This document shows, piece by piece, positions 1 to 7,900 of a stretch of DNA of 17,268 bases; the stretch's first letter is position 1, and each line of letters begins with the position of its first letter. Position numbers and translations under genes: made by a program. Under the pieces are notes generated by a model. The model ran no database searches. It had not been told where the DNA came from and saw only the letters and a list, made by a program, of their open reading frames with translations. The stretch is from an uncultured Candidatus Saccharibacteria bacterium (GTDB lineage Bacteria > Patescibacteriota > Saccharimonadia > Saccharimonadales > Saccharimonadaceae). The DNA lies in contig CALEKV010000091.1 in assembly GCA_937902525.1 (NCBI GenBank), forward strand, positions 1 through 17,268, read 5' to 3'.

Positions 1-558
1 ATTTGTCGTGCCATTCTCATCTAACTGTAAAGGCACCTGCTGAACTAACCCGAACAAATCACCCTTAAAGACAGGTGAGCTAGCTCTTAGTATGCGTATC
101 GCGTAATATATTCCGACCACTAGGGCCAGTAACAATAGGACAATAGCAATGCGTTTGATGATTTTTTTGCGCTTTGATATTGGCGCCTTACCGCCCTTCC
201 GACCACGCCGCCAACGCGATTGCTTGGGCTGGTCGGCTTGTTCTTCTTGGTCAATCTGTCGCAATGATTCTTCAAGTTCTGGTCGTTGTAACCCGGTTTG
301 CCCAGACTGAACTGGCGCGACAGCGTTTTTCACCTGTGGCGCACCGTAAGCACCAGGAACGCGGAAGGTATCCCTTGGTTGCGCACCGGCAACGTTGCTT
401 TGCCCACTTGACCTTAATACATGCGGCGCAGGCGCTGCAGCCCTGGTACGCAGCGTTTGGGGCTGGTTAAACCCTATTCCGCCGCCGTTGCTAAAATTAT
501 CGCCGCGCGTGTTTGGGCGGCGAGGGTGAAAGCCATCGACGGTTTGTTTGTCTGCCAT
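1..558 (-). CDS. LytR-CpsA-Psr (LCP)-type membrane protein, N-terminal part (runs off window)
   Basis: An open frame of 186 codons starts with ATG at 558 and is still open at base 1, so the C-terminal part is missing. The visible part has a long, probably cytoplasmic N-terminus rich in Pro, Gln, Arg and Gly (about residues 1-115). A basic stretch (KRKKIIKR) follows, then one membrane segment (IAIVLLLLALVVGIYYAI). After it comes an outside segment beginning SSPVFKGDLFGL and reaching LQLDENGTTN. Cytoplasmic tail, single TM helix and a short linker into a 'xxTNILxxG' strand is how LCP proteins of Saccharibacteria begin; LCP enzymes attach glycopolymers to peptidoglycan. The catalytic LCP domain is outside the window, so the family call is an inference from the N-terminus. 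The gene is divergent from lepB, and its promoter (570-598) leaves almost no 5' leader. Confidence 0.6.
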   Translation of the reverse strand, partial: MADKQTVDGFHPRRPNTRGDNFSNGGGIGFNQPQTLRTRAAAPAPHVLRSSGQSNVAGAQPRDTFRVPGAYGAPQVKNAVAPVQSGQTGLQRPELEESLRQIDQEEQADQPKQSRWRRGRKGGKAPISKRKKIIKRIAIVLLLLALVVGIYYAIRILRASSPVFKGDLFGLVQQVPLQLDENGTTN

Positions 559-569
559 AAACTCTACCC

Positions 570-598
570 ATTCTAACCGATTTCAGGTAGTTTTCCAA
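570..598 (-). promoter_or_regulatory. Sigma70-type promoter for the LCP-like gene
   Basis: On the minus strand TTGGAA (593-598) and TAGAAT (570-575) are separated by exactly 17 bases. Transcription should start about 5 bases before the ATG at 558, so the mRNA would be almost leaderless. No clear Shine-Dalgarno sequence fits in that space. Predicted by eye. Confidence 0.5.
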
Positions 599-641
599 CC
601 TTATAACGTTTGTACTTATTATTTTTTGCGTGTCGATAGTG

Positions 642-647
642 TATAGT
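642..647 (+). promoter_or_regulatory. -10 element for lepB
   Basis: TATAGT at 642-647 is preceded directly by TG. The expected start point is 654-655, which coincides with the ATG at 655, so the transcript may be leaderless. The -35 region (around 619-624, TTATTT) is poor, so this rests on the -10 box and its spacing. Confidence 0.4.
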
Positions 648-654
648 AATAGAA

Positions 655-1263
655 ATGGAAGTAGGCTTCATGGAACGACACCCCCGCGTGCGCGATGCGC
701 TCCATTTTATGGTTTTTGTTATTAGTGTCATTGTGGGCACGGTACTAATTAACACTTTTGTGTTTCGCAGCTTCAACGTCTCCGGCCATAGCATGGAAAA
801 AACTCTACAGGATGGCGACAGGCTTATTATCAGCCGTCTGCCAGTCACCTCGGCGCAGTTACAGAATAAAAAATACACGCCCAGTCGCGGTCAAATCATT
901 GTCTTTAAAAATCCGCGGTTTGTTAATGGCATGCCAGATGCATATTTAGTCAAAAGGGTTATCGCCTTTGCTGGTGAGCGCGTTGTTACAAAAAACGGAC
1001 TGGTAACAGTTTATAGTGCCGATTATCCAAACGGCCACGTATACGACACCGAATACCAAAAAGACGGCAAAGGCCCGCAAGCGCCTTCAAGTGGCGAATC
1101 CGACACAATCGTACCAGAAGACACCGTTTTTGTTGCTGGCGACAATCGCATAGGCGCTAATTCATACGATTCACGCGGAGAACTGGGCACAATCCCGTTA
1201 TTTGACATCATCGGTCCGGTCAGCCTACGGATTTACCCATTCGACAAAGTTAGCTCTTTCTAA
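655..1263 (+). CDS. lepB: Signal peptidase I
   Basis: Membrane-bound serine protease that cleaves signal peptides of exported proteins on the outer face of the membrane. The 202-residue protein has a short N-terminus, one membrane helix (about residues 17-36) and all SPase I boxes. The catalytic serine lies in SGHSMEKTL (Ser46) and the general-base lysine in YLVKRVIAFAGE (Lys100). The GDN...YDSRGELG box spans about residues 162-177. The usual proline in the SMxPT box is replaced (SMEKT). The start at 655 is preferred if the transcript is leaderless, because TATAGT at 642-647 puts the 5' end at this ATG. An internal ATG at 670 (MERHPRV) has a weak GGAAG 8 bases upstream and is the alternative. 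The gene is the only complete plus-strand gene here and converges on parB. Confidence 0.93.
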   Translation: MEVGFMERHPRVRDALHFMVFVISVIVGTVLINTFVFRSFNVSGHSMEKTLQDGDRLIISRLPVTSAQLQNKKYTPSRGQIIVFKNPRFVNGMPDAYLVKRVIAFAGERVVTKNGLVTVYSADYPNGHVYDTEYQKDGKGPQAPSSGESDTIVPEDTVFVAGDNRIGANSYDSRGELGTIPLFDIIGPVSLRIYPFDKVSSF

Positions 1264-1324
1264 ACAAAAACTCGCACTATTTGCCTATCTGCAGGAATGA
1301 CCCTGCCAAACAATCCCCAATCGG

Positions 1325-2215
1325 TTAAGATTTGCTTTCTAGCAAATCCAACAAACGGCGGAACTCTTGGTCATTACGGAACTTAATAGAAATCACACCG
1401 TTGCCCCTGGAGGATGTCTGCACTTTAACATTGGTCCGAAATTGCTTATTCAGACGCCTGACTTCTTCTTCGTAAGCACGATTAGCTACCACGTTGGCAA
1501 TTTTAGCCCCAACCTGGTTGCTCTTTTTTAAGTTCACCAGGTACTGCTCTACCATACGGGAGCTCCAGCCCTCCTTAATAATGCGGACTACGAGCTGCTC
1601 GACTAATTCAGGGTCCAAGCCAATCAGCGGCCGGGCCGTACCCTCCGAAATCTTGCCTTCGGCAATCGCCTTACGCGCAACATCGGGCAGCTTCAACAAA
1701 CGGACGGTGTTACTAACCGCACTAACAGACCGCCCACCCACGCGCTCGGCTACCTGTTCTAGCGTTAAATTAAATTGATCGCGCAATTTCATGTAAGCGG
1801 TCGCTGTTTCAAGTGGGTTTAGATCGGTACGCTGCAAGTTTTCAATCAACGATAATTCCAACCGATGCTGATTAGTAAGCGTTCGTACCAATGCGGGCAC
1901 TTTATCAAGCCCAGCCAATTTAGCGGATCGCCACCGGCGTTCACCCGCTACGATCATATAGTGCCCATTTCTAGGAGTCACGACAATCGGCTGTAGTATA
2001 CCATGCAGTTTAACCGATTCAGCTAAATCACCTAATGCCACTTCATCAAAACGGCGGCGCGGCTGTTCTGGGTCTGGCACGATTTCATCAATTTTAATAT
2101 TGCGTAAATCACTAATTTTTTCGTCTTGATCTGCCGTGGGATCGAATGATTCGTCCAACAAATCCGTCGGAATTAGTGAATCAAATGATCGACCAAGTCC
2201 TTTTTTAAGCGCCAT
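1325..2215 (-). CDS. parB: Chromosome-partitioning protein ParB (Spo0J family)
   Basis: CTP-dependent DNA clamp that binds parS sites and loads along the origin region for segregation with ParA. The 296-residue protein starts with the typical MALKKGLGRSFDSLIP. It has the ParB/Srx nucleotide-binding motifs GERRWR (91-96) and ENLQRTDLNPLE (125-136). A helix-turn-helix follows at about 150-177 (LEQVAERVGGRSVSAVSNTV), and a C-terminal dimerisation segment ends in EFRRLLDLLESKS. The start lies one base after the parA stop codon, so the two are translationally coupled in the standard parA-parB order. I saw no convincing parS palindrome in the window, although not every position was scored. Confidence 0.95.
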   Translation of the reverse strand: MALKKGLGRSFDSLIPTDLLDESFDPTADQDEKISDLRNIKIDEIVPDPEQPRRRFDEVALGDLAESVKLHGILQPIVVTPRNGHYMIVAGERRWRSAKLAGLDKVPALVRTLTNQHRLELSLIENLQRTDLNPLETATAYMKLRDQFNLTLEQVAERVGGRSVSAVSNTVRLLKLPDVARKAIAEGKISEGTARPLIGLDPELVEQLVVRIIKEGWSSRMVEQYLVNLKKSNQVGAKIANVVANRAYEEEVRRLNKQFRTNVKVQTSSRGNGVISIKFRNDQEFRRLLDLLESKS

Positions 2216-2216
2216 A

Positions 2217-2978
2217 TCAACCTACCCTTTCCATGATTTCTTTTGTCACTGCCTTATAGGCCCGCGCACCTTTGCTAAACCTGTCGTAAACCCCAATTGG
2301 CACGCCATGACTTGGCGCTTCGGCCAACCGCACATTGCGCGGAATAGTCGTGCTGAAGACTTTTGCCGGAAAATGTTTGGCAATTTCTGTTAAAACCTGT
2401 TGGCTGAGCGATGTGCGATTATCAACCATAGTTGGCAGCACGCCAATCAAGTCAACGGTTGGATTAAGCCCTTGGCGAATCAATTTCATGGTTTCAAGCA
2501 GTTGGCCCAAACCCTCCAGGGCATAAAATTCAGCCTGAACTGGCAATAGCACATACCGCGCCGCCACTAAACCGTTCACTGTCAATAAGCTAAGGCTGGG
2601 CGGGCTATCGATTATCACGTAATCAAACTTTGGTCCGTTATTAATAGCGTTACGCAAGCGAGTAAACTTGCGATCCATGCCAGCCATTTTCACTTCACCA
2701 TTAGCGAGCTCCGGCGTACTTGGTGCCACATATAAATTCTCAAACTCAGTCGGCAAAATCACTTCCTGGAGGGTCTTTTCTTCCAAAATAACCTCTGTCA
2801 TAGTGCCGCTCAAACTCTGTTTATCTACCCCCAAGCCACTCGTGGCGTTACCTTGTGGATCAAAATCAAGCAACAACGTTTTTTTACCGCTTTTTGCCAA
2901 ATAATACGCCACATTAATAGCGCTAGTCGTTTTACCAACCCCTCCCTTTTGATTTGTAACTGATATAACTATCGCCAC
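2217..2978 (-). CDS. parA: Chromosome-partitioning ATPase ParA (Soj family)
   Basis: Deviant Walker ATPase that binds DNA nonspecifically when ATP-bound and moves ParB-parS complexes. The 253-residue protein begins MAIVISVTNQKGGVGKTT, with the deviant Walker A box KGGVGKTT at residues 11-18. A Walker A' region (LLLDFDPQGN) is at about 36-44, and the Walker B segment reads DYVIIDSPP. The start codon is GTG at 2978 (GTGGCGATAG). No in-frame ATG lies between it and the Walker box, and the family starts here. AAAGGTAGAG lies 7-15 bases upstream as a loose ribosome-binding site. It is the first gene of a parA-parB pair with a promoter at 3006-3011, next to the rplU terminator. Confidence 0.95.
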   Translation of the reverse strand: MAIVISVTNQKGGVGKTTSAINVAYYLAKSGKKTLLLDFDPQGNATSGLGVDKQSLSGTMTEVILEEKTLQEVILPTEFENLYVAPSTPELANGEVKMAGMDRKFTRLRNAINNGPKFDYVIIDSPPSLSLLTVNGLVAARYVLLPVQAEFYALEGLGQLLETMKLIRQGLNPTVDLIGVLPTMVDNRTSLSQQVLTEIAKHFPAKVFSTTIPRNVRLAEAPSHGVPIGVYDRFSKGARAYKAVTKEIMERVG

Positions 2979-3005
2979 TGTTTATCTCTACCTTTTATGT
3001 CTACC

Positions 3006-3011
3006 ATTATA
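3006..3011 (-). promoter_or_regulatory. -10 element for parA-parB
   Basis: A perfect TATAAT (minus strand, preceded by GTG) lies 28 bases upstream of the parA GTG start. The predicted leader is about 20 bases and includes AAAGGTAGAG. No good -35 box is present at 17 bases. It lies between the rplU terminator and parA, where a promoter is expected. Confidence 0.55.
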
Positions 3012-3042
3012 CACTACCCGCTTATGATTGCGCTAGCTTGCC

Positions 3043-3070
3043 AAAAAAATACCCCGGTTTCCCGGGGTAT
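3043..3070 (-). terminator. Rho-independent terminator after rplU
   Basis: On the minus strand a perfect 9-bp stem, ATACCCCGG/CCGGGGTAT with a 4-base loop, is followed by seven T residues (AAAAAAA at 3043-3049 on the plus strand). It begins 4 bases after the rplU stop codon and separates rplU from parA. It is the clearest intrinsic terminator in the window. Confidence 0.9.
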
Positions 3071-3073
3071 TGA

Positions 3074-3379
3074 TTATTTGATTGAAACGATTTCAAGCTT
3101 AGTGTATTTTTGGCGGTGACCAATTTCCTTGTGCACGCGCTTTTTAGCCTTGTAGCGGATAACGCGAATTTTATCACCCAATGTGCGTTCTTCTGTCACT
3201 TTAGCTTTTACTTTCACACCTTTGACCAGTGGAGTACCAACGGTGGTTTTGTCACCATCAATCACCATCATTGCGTCGAGCTCGAGCTCTTTCGTTCCTT
3301 CAGGGAGGAGGTCCACCATGAGGGTCTCTTTTTCGCTGACAATATATTGCTTGCCGGCGATTTTCACGACTGCTTTCAT
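3074..3379 (-). CDS. rplU: 50S ribosomal protein L21
   Basis: Structural protein of the large ribosomal subunit that binds 23S rRNA. The 101-residue protein is full length for L21. It starts MKAVVKIAGKQYIVSEKE and ends with the family signature KKRVHKEIGHRQKYTKLEIVSI. A good ribosome-binding site (AAAGGAATCAA) precedes the ATG at 3379. In most bacteria rplU is followed by rpmA (L27). Here it is a one-gene transcription unit bounded by its own extended -10 promoter (3413-3441) and a strong terminator (3043-3070), and parA comes next. Confidence 0.96.
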   Translation of the reverse strand: MKAVVKIAGKQYIVSEKETLMVDLLPEGTKELELDAMMVIDGDKTTVGTPLVKGVKVKAKVTEERTLGDKIRVIRYKAKKRVHKEIGHRQKYTKLEIVSIK

Positions 3380-3412
3380 TTGATTCCTTTGTTAATTAAC
3401 TATCAAATACTG

Positions 3413-3441
3413 ATTGTAACAGATATAGATGCGGTTTTCAA
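3413..3441 (-). promoter_or_regulatory. Sigma70-type promoter for rplU
   Basis: TTGAAA (3436-3441) and TACAAT (3413-3418) are separated by 17 bases, and the -10 box is extended by TGT (CTGTTACAAT). The -35 box overlaps the end of galU. The same ten bases CTGTTACAAT occur in the rpsU promoter. Confidence 0.75.
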
Positions 3442-4265
3442 CCCTTACCCAAGACAACCTCATTAGCATGCAGCCAGCCATCGACGTCACCACCATCTAA
3501 ATATTCCCCCTTGGAGTGAATGACTCTCATCTTTTGCCCACTTGCGATCATCTTTTCAAACGGTGCAAATATATAGTATTCTCCTTCGACGGTTGCGGTA
3601 TCGACATATTCCTTAACGGCCATCAACATATCGTAATTAATCGTATACTTTGACACGTTCTTTATGAAAGGCTCCGGCAAAACAGTAGGATGTTCTGTGA
3701 TTCTTATGAGGCTCCCCTCGGCGTCCTCTTCAATTGAGCCATACCTACCAGTAACGGTGTCATTCGCCGGCAACACTGCGCCCAATATCGCGTTCTCGAC
3801 CTACACGGTACCATCCAGCAACCGCGCTATCTCTGACGACCCGTCTTGATTGTAAAAGAAGTCATCACCCATAATGACGGCGACCGTTTCACCCTCATTC
3901 ACATACTCGCTCGCGATTGCCACGGGCACCGCCGTCCCCTGCTTTCCATAGCTTGGCTGTATAACGAAGTGAAGTGTGACTCCAGGAAGCGGAGCGACAA
4001 GCCCAAGCATATCTGATTTTCCATGACGCTTCAAAAAGTCATTCAACGGAATATTGCTACGGTAGTATTCTTGCAATTGCGTACTACGTTCACCTACCGC
4101 GAATATTATTTCATTGATCCCTGCGACAATACAATCCTGGACGATATAATCAATAATCGGCCGGTTGCCAATCGGCAACATGCACTTTTCAATCGTTTTT
4201 GTAATCGGTAGGCGGCGGGTGCCCCAGCCCGCAACTGGAATAATCGCTTTAGTAATCTTAGTCAT
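3438..4265 (-). pseudogene. galU: UTP-glucose-1-phosphate uridylyltransferase interrupted by an in-frame TAG
   Basis: GalU makes UDP-glucose from UTP and glucose-1-phosphate for envelope polysaccharides. The N-terminal half (4265 to 3801, 154 codons) has the nucleotide-binding loop AGWGTRRLPITKTIEKCMLP and PSYGKQGTAVPVAIA, with the metal-binding region VIMGDDFFY. The frame then stops at TAG (3801-3803). It continues in the same frame for 120 codons: VENAILGAVLP, NDTVTGRYGSI, GEYYIFAPFEKM, GEYLDGGDVDGWLHANEV. Joined, the length is about 275 residues, normal for the family, with no frameshift or deletion. Possible explanations are a very recent nonsense mutation, an error in the sequence, or readthrough. 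The only restart codons soon after the stop are non-ATG (TTG at 3785), so split translation is unlikely. The gene follows a small acidic protein and shares its promoter. Confidence 0.8.
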
Positions 4266-4280
4266 ACTTTATAGTATGCC

Positions 4281-4514
4281 CTACTCGTCGCTAAATGAAT
4301 ACCAGTTTGGGTCCTTTTCCAGGTCGTTTTTGACGCCGTTCCAAAAATTATCAATTCCCTGCACGTCTGGTTCGTTCTTTAATTCCCAAATGTCGTCCGC
4401 CCCTTTGTGGTCATTGTTTATGGACTGTATTAGCTCATCGTCTTCATCCATAGCATCACTTAGTGCTGAAACGCGACTAGTGAGATTGGACGGTTTGTTG
4501 TGGATTTTTAACAT
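4281..4514 (-). CDS. Small acidic protein of unknown function
   Basis: Not recognised. The 77-residue product is hydrophilic and acidic, with patches AMDEDDELIQ and VKNDLEKDPNWYSFSDE and a middle part containing several Trp residues (DDIWELKNEPD, DNFWNGVKN). There is no signal peptide or membrane helix. The start at 4514 (MLKIHNK) is chosen over the upstream in-frame ATG at 4556 for two reasons: the promoter -10 box (4539-4544) lies downstream of the 4556 codon, and AAAGG stands 11 bases before 4514. It is followed 15 bases later by galU and should share its transcript. A link to nucleotide-sugar metabolism is only suggested by position. Confidence 0.6.
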   Translation of the reverse strand: MLKIHNKPSNLTSRVSALSDAMDEDDELIQSINNDHKGADDIWELKNEPDVQGIDNFWNGVKNDLEKDPNWYSFSDE

Positions 4515-4538
4515 TTTGGTATTTACCTTTATACTTCT

Positions 4539-4567
4539 ATTTAAGCATAAGCGCACTAATAAGTCAA
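4539..4567 (-). promoter_or_regulatory. Sigma70-type promoter for the small protein-galU unit
   Basis: TTGACT (4562-4567) and TTAAAT (4539-4544) are separated by exactly 17 bases, with an extended TGC just before the -10 box. The predicted transcript start near 4532 fits the chosen ATG at 4514 and its AAAGG site. Confidence 0.7.
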
Positions 4568-4580
4568 TAGGCTAAAAGCC

Positions 4581-4871
4581 CTACTGCACGGCAGAGGACT
4601 TCCGCATATTTAGCATTTGCCGCACACGGTGCTCATTTGTGCCATTTGTAATATCGGTGAAGCCAAATTTATACAGAATCATGCTGCACGTATTGGCGCG
4701 ATGACCAGTTTTGCAATACATAATGATAGGCGTGTCTTTTGGCACATTTTCAAACGCCTGCGGCAACACGCCACTCAAAAACTCTGCCGGGGACACATTA
4801 ACAGCACCTTCGACATGGCTTTGTTCGTATTCATATGGTTCGCGCGTGTCAATGATGAGCGGATTGTTCAT
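4581..4871 (-). CDS. Single-domain rhodanese-like protein
   Basis: Rhodanese domains transfer sulfane sulfur through an active-site cysteine. The product contains the start of the fold (LIIDTREPYEYEQSHVEGAVNV) and the active-site loop MYCKTGHRAN, with the catalytic cysteine followed by K-T-G-H-R. It ends with the GFTDITNGTNEH segment, where the usual 'GG' is replaced by 'NGT'. Length is 96 residues from MNNPLIID at 4871. An upstream ATG at 4892 (MLLYTRS) would add seven residues. The domain is near minimal, as the usual N-terminal helix is absent. It begins 42 bases after the ileS stop (21 with the upstream start), so it is probably the last gene of the T-box operon. The substrate cannot be told from sequence. 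Confidence 0.85.
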   Translation of the reverse strand: MNNPLIIDTREPYEYEQSHVEGAVNVSPAEFLSGVLPQAFENVPKDTPIIMYCKTGHRANTCSMILYKFGFTDITNGTNEHRVRQMLNMRKSSAVQ

Positions 4872-4913
4872 GCTACGAGTGTACAGTAGCATTACTTATG
4901 GTTATGTGAAATA

Positions 4914-7900
4914 TTACGCCTTTTTCAAACAAATGCGCAACGCTTGTCCTTCAACTTTTACGGTTGTATCGTAACCATCTTGCACGTCATCAAACGATAC
5001 CGCCAGGACTTCGTTCTTAATCACATCGCTGAACTCTTCAATCGCTTTTTCAAGCTCTGCTGCCTCACCTTCGCCCACCATAAGCGCAAGTACAATACGG
5101 TCATCAACATTCAGCCCAGCATCCTTGCGCGCATTTTGCACAAAGCGGATGACTTCGCGCACCAACCCTTCGCGCTTGAGTTCAGGAGTGATGTTAGTAT
5201 CGATCGAAACGTTGTTGTCAACATCACTTGCCCACAGCACAGTCTTAATGTTCACCTCTTCCTGAATTATCGATTCATAAAAACTGTCTAGCTGACCTAG
5301 ACCGCCACTATAGACTAAGTGATTAAGTGGCTGACGAACCTTAATGCCAGCCTGTGCTCGCTTCGACAGACCATCGTTAATCACATCTCGTGCCCGTTTC
5401 ATTTTATCGATTGTAGATTGATCAACCTCAAAATTCATTGGCCAATTCAGTAGATGGACGGACTCCTCACCTCCAGCGAGTTTTTGGTATAATTCCTCGG
5501 CCAAGAACGGCGTAAATGGTGCGAGGATAACTGACAATTTCAGTAAAACGTAGTGTAGCGTGCGGTAAGCATCATTTTTGTCACCATCGTCTTCACTTTT
5601 CCAGAAACGACGGCGCGAGCGACGAACATACCAGTTGGACGCATCATCGATAAATGGCAGTATCGGGCTCATGGCATCGGGTATGTTGTAGTTGTCCATA
5701 TTCTCCGTCACCTGCTGGTTGAGCTGATGTAGTCGGCTGATTATCCAGATATCAAGTGGATTTGTTAGCTCGTCCAGCTTAATACCAAATGGCTTTTTGG
5801 GGTCAAATTCCCAGCCATCAACTTCGGCATACATGGTAAAAAAGTCGTACATATTCCAAACCATGCTAAGTTTGCGGGCAACGTCACCAACATCTTTATC
5901 GAGTAAGTTAAAGTCTTCCCCGTTCAGTAACGGGCTACCTAGCAGCAAAAAGCGCAAACTATCTGCCGAAAATTTATCCATCAACTCGTTTGGATCGGTA
6001 AAATTGCCCAGCGATTTACTCATCTTACGACCGTCATTACCAGCCAATGTGCCTGTTGTAATGACGTTTTTGAAGGCATACTCGCCAAACAATGTCGTGT
6101 TGACGGCGTGAACATAGTAAAACCATGCTCGCACCTGCCCGACGTATTCGACGATGAAATCAGCTGGATAATTCGCCTCAAATTTCTCCTTATTTTCGAA
6201 CGGATAATGAAGTTGCGCGAACGGCATACTACCCGATTCAAACCAACCGTCGAGAACTTTGTCGATACGAGTAAACTTTTCGCCGTCTATCTCAAAGGTG
6301 ATGTCATCGACCCATGGGCGGTGATAATCCTCTAGTTCAACGCCAGAAAGTTCTTTTAATTCAGCATACGAACCGACAACTTTGACCGTGCCTTTGTCGC
6401 CTTTCCAAACCGGCATTGCCGTTGCCCAAAAACGGTCGCGGCTAAGATTCCAGTCTGGTGCTTGTTCGATATTTTTGGCGAAACGACCATGTTTGAGGTG
6501 TTCAGGGAACCAATTGATGTTTTCGTTTTGCTCAAGCATCAGTGGCTTGCTGCCCTGGATATCAAAGAACCACGACGGAATCGCCCGATACATGATCCGC
6601 TGTTTGGAGCGAGGATTAAACGGATATTCATGCTGGATGTAGTCAATTTTCCAAACGAGGCCGGCCTTTTTCAGCCCTTTGGCGATGTCTTTATTGCTTT
6701 CCCAGACTTCGAGTGGCTTGGTGTTATCACGCCACGGCATGAGTTTGTATAGCTCGCTAGCGACCTCAGGATAATAAAAGCCGTTGTCATCCAACACATG
6801 AACCCGCGGGATATTGTTCGCCTTGGCCAGCTCAAAATCATCCTCGCCATAGATCGGCGCTAGGTGGACGATACCAGTACCGCTTTCGGTGCTGACATAG
6901 TCGGCCGACCAAACTTTGTGGGCGTTTTCACCGTGGCTGGCGAACAGCGGCTCATACTCTAGTCCGACCAGCTCCTTACCCTTCATCTCGCGGATGATTT
7001 TGTAGTCCAGTGGCTGCTTCTTTTCGTCGATGAGTACTTTGCTAGCTAGATCTTTGGCAAGTATCAGCCGCTCGCCGTCAACCTCAACCTCAACACAATC
7101 AACAGCTTCGCCAACCGCTAGTGCGGTGTTGGCTGGAAGTGTCCAGGGAGTGGTCGTCCAAGCAAGGAGATAACTAGTGTCTATTCTGTCATCTAGTATT
7201 TCCCCGTCAAGAAGTTTTTTAATCCTGATGTCGATTTCGGATACATTTTTGCGTGCAACCTCTACCGAGCCCGAGATTCCAACATCCTCAATATCCCACC
7301 AAACAACATTGTCACCACGGAACCAATCTGGTGTCTGACCTCGACTCGCAAGGTTTACGACTAAGTCGTACTCGTAAAGCATTTCTCTAGAGAGTTGTGT
7401 ACGACTATTATCAGCAATATCGATACCTTTCATTTCCATCATCGCCGCATGTGTCGGCGCAATGATCATTTTTCCGGCATCTTGGCTTCTAAGCGCTTCG
7501 TACTGTCCTACGGTTTTGGCTTCCGAATACTTTCTGCCGTCTACTTCAGTGCCGGCTCCCTTTCCGTTGCTCGAGTTTGAGTATTTATTATAAAGCGACA
7601 TTGCAGCCTGTGATCTCCCCATATTAGCGGCACAGACGAAGAGGATTTTTGCATTCTCATTGAGACTTTTTAATTTTCGCTCATTACCCTTTAACTTGAA
7701 CTTCACATAAACACTCGGGTCGGTAACGGTTTGATAGGCATCATTATCCATCGTGACTTCGTTTTTGCTGACTGGCGTGGCGAATTTGGTGTCATACATC
7801 AGGACTTTTTCACCTTCGTAGATCTTGCCTTTGTCGTAAAGTTGCTTGAACGCCCACCAGACACTTTCCATGAAATCTTTATCCATGGTTTTGTATGCAC

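Noticed and set aside
174..470. Plus-strand open frame of 98 codons near the left edge
   Set aside because: It is the shadow of the minus-strand LCP-like gene, which has a promoter, a membrane helix and an open frame to the edge.
1291..1306. Small hairpin GCAGG/CCTGC between the convergent lepB and parB
   Set aside because: Only five pairs and no T-tract on either strand, so it is not called a terminator.
2979..3042. A parS site or replication origin near parAB
   Set aside because: No palindrome resembling TGTTTCACGTGAAACA and no DnaA-box cluster was seen in this gap or next to parB.
3801..3803. Change of genetic code as the reason for the TAG in galU
   Set aside because: Known CPR recoding concerns UGA (Gly), not UAG. 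All other genes here end normally and carry no internal stop codon, so recoding is not supported by this window alone.
4072..4280. ATACT/AGTAT palindrome just upstream of galU as an operator
   Set aside because: Five-base arms are common by chance in AT-rich DNA, and no regulator or second copy is seen.
4566..4581. Imperfect hairpin GGCT/AGCC after the rhodanese gene
   Set aside because: Short stem with a bulge and no T-tract; the bases are better explained as part of the galU promoter region.
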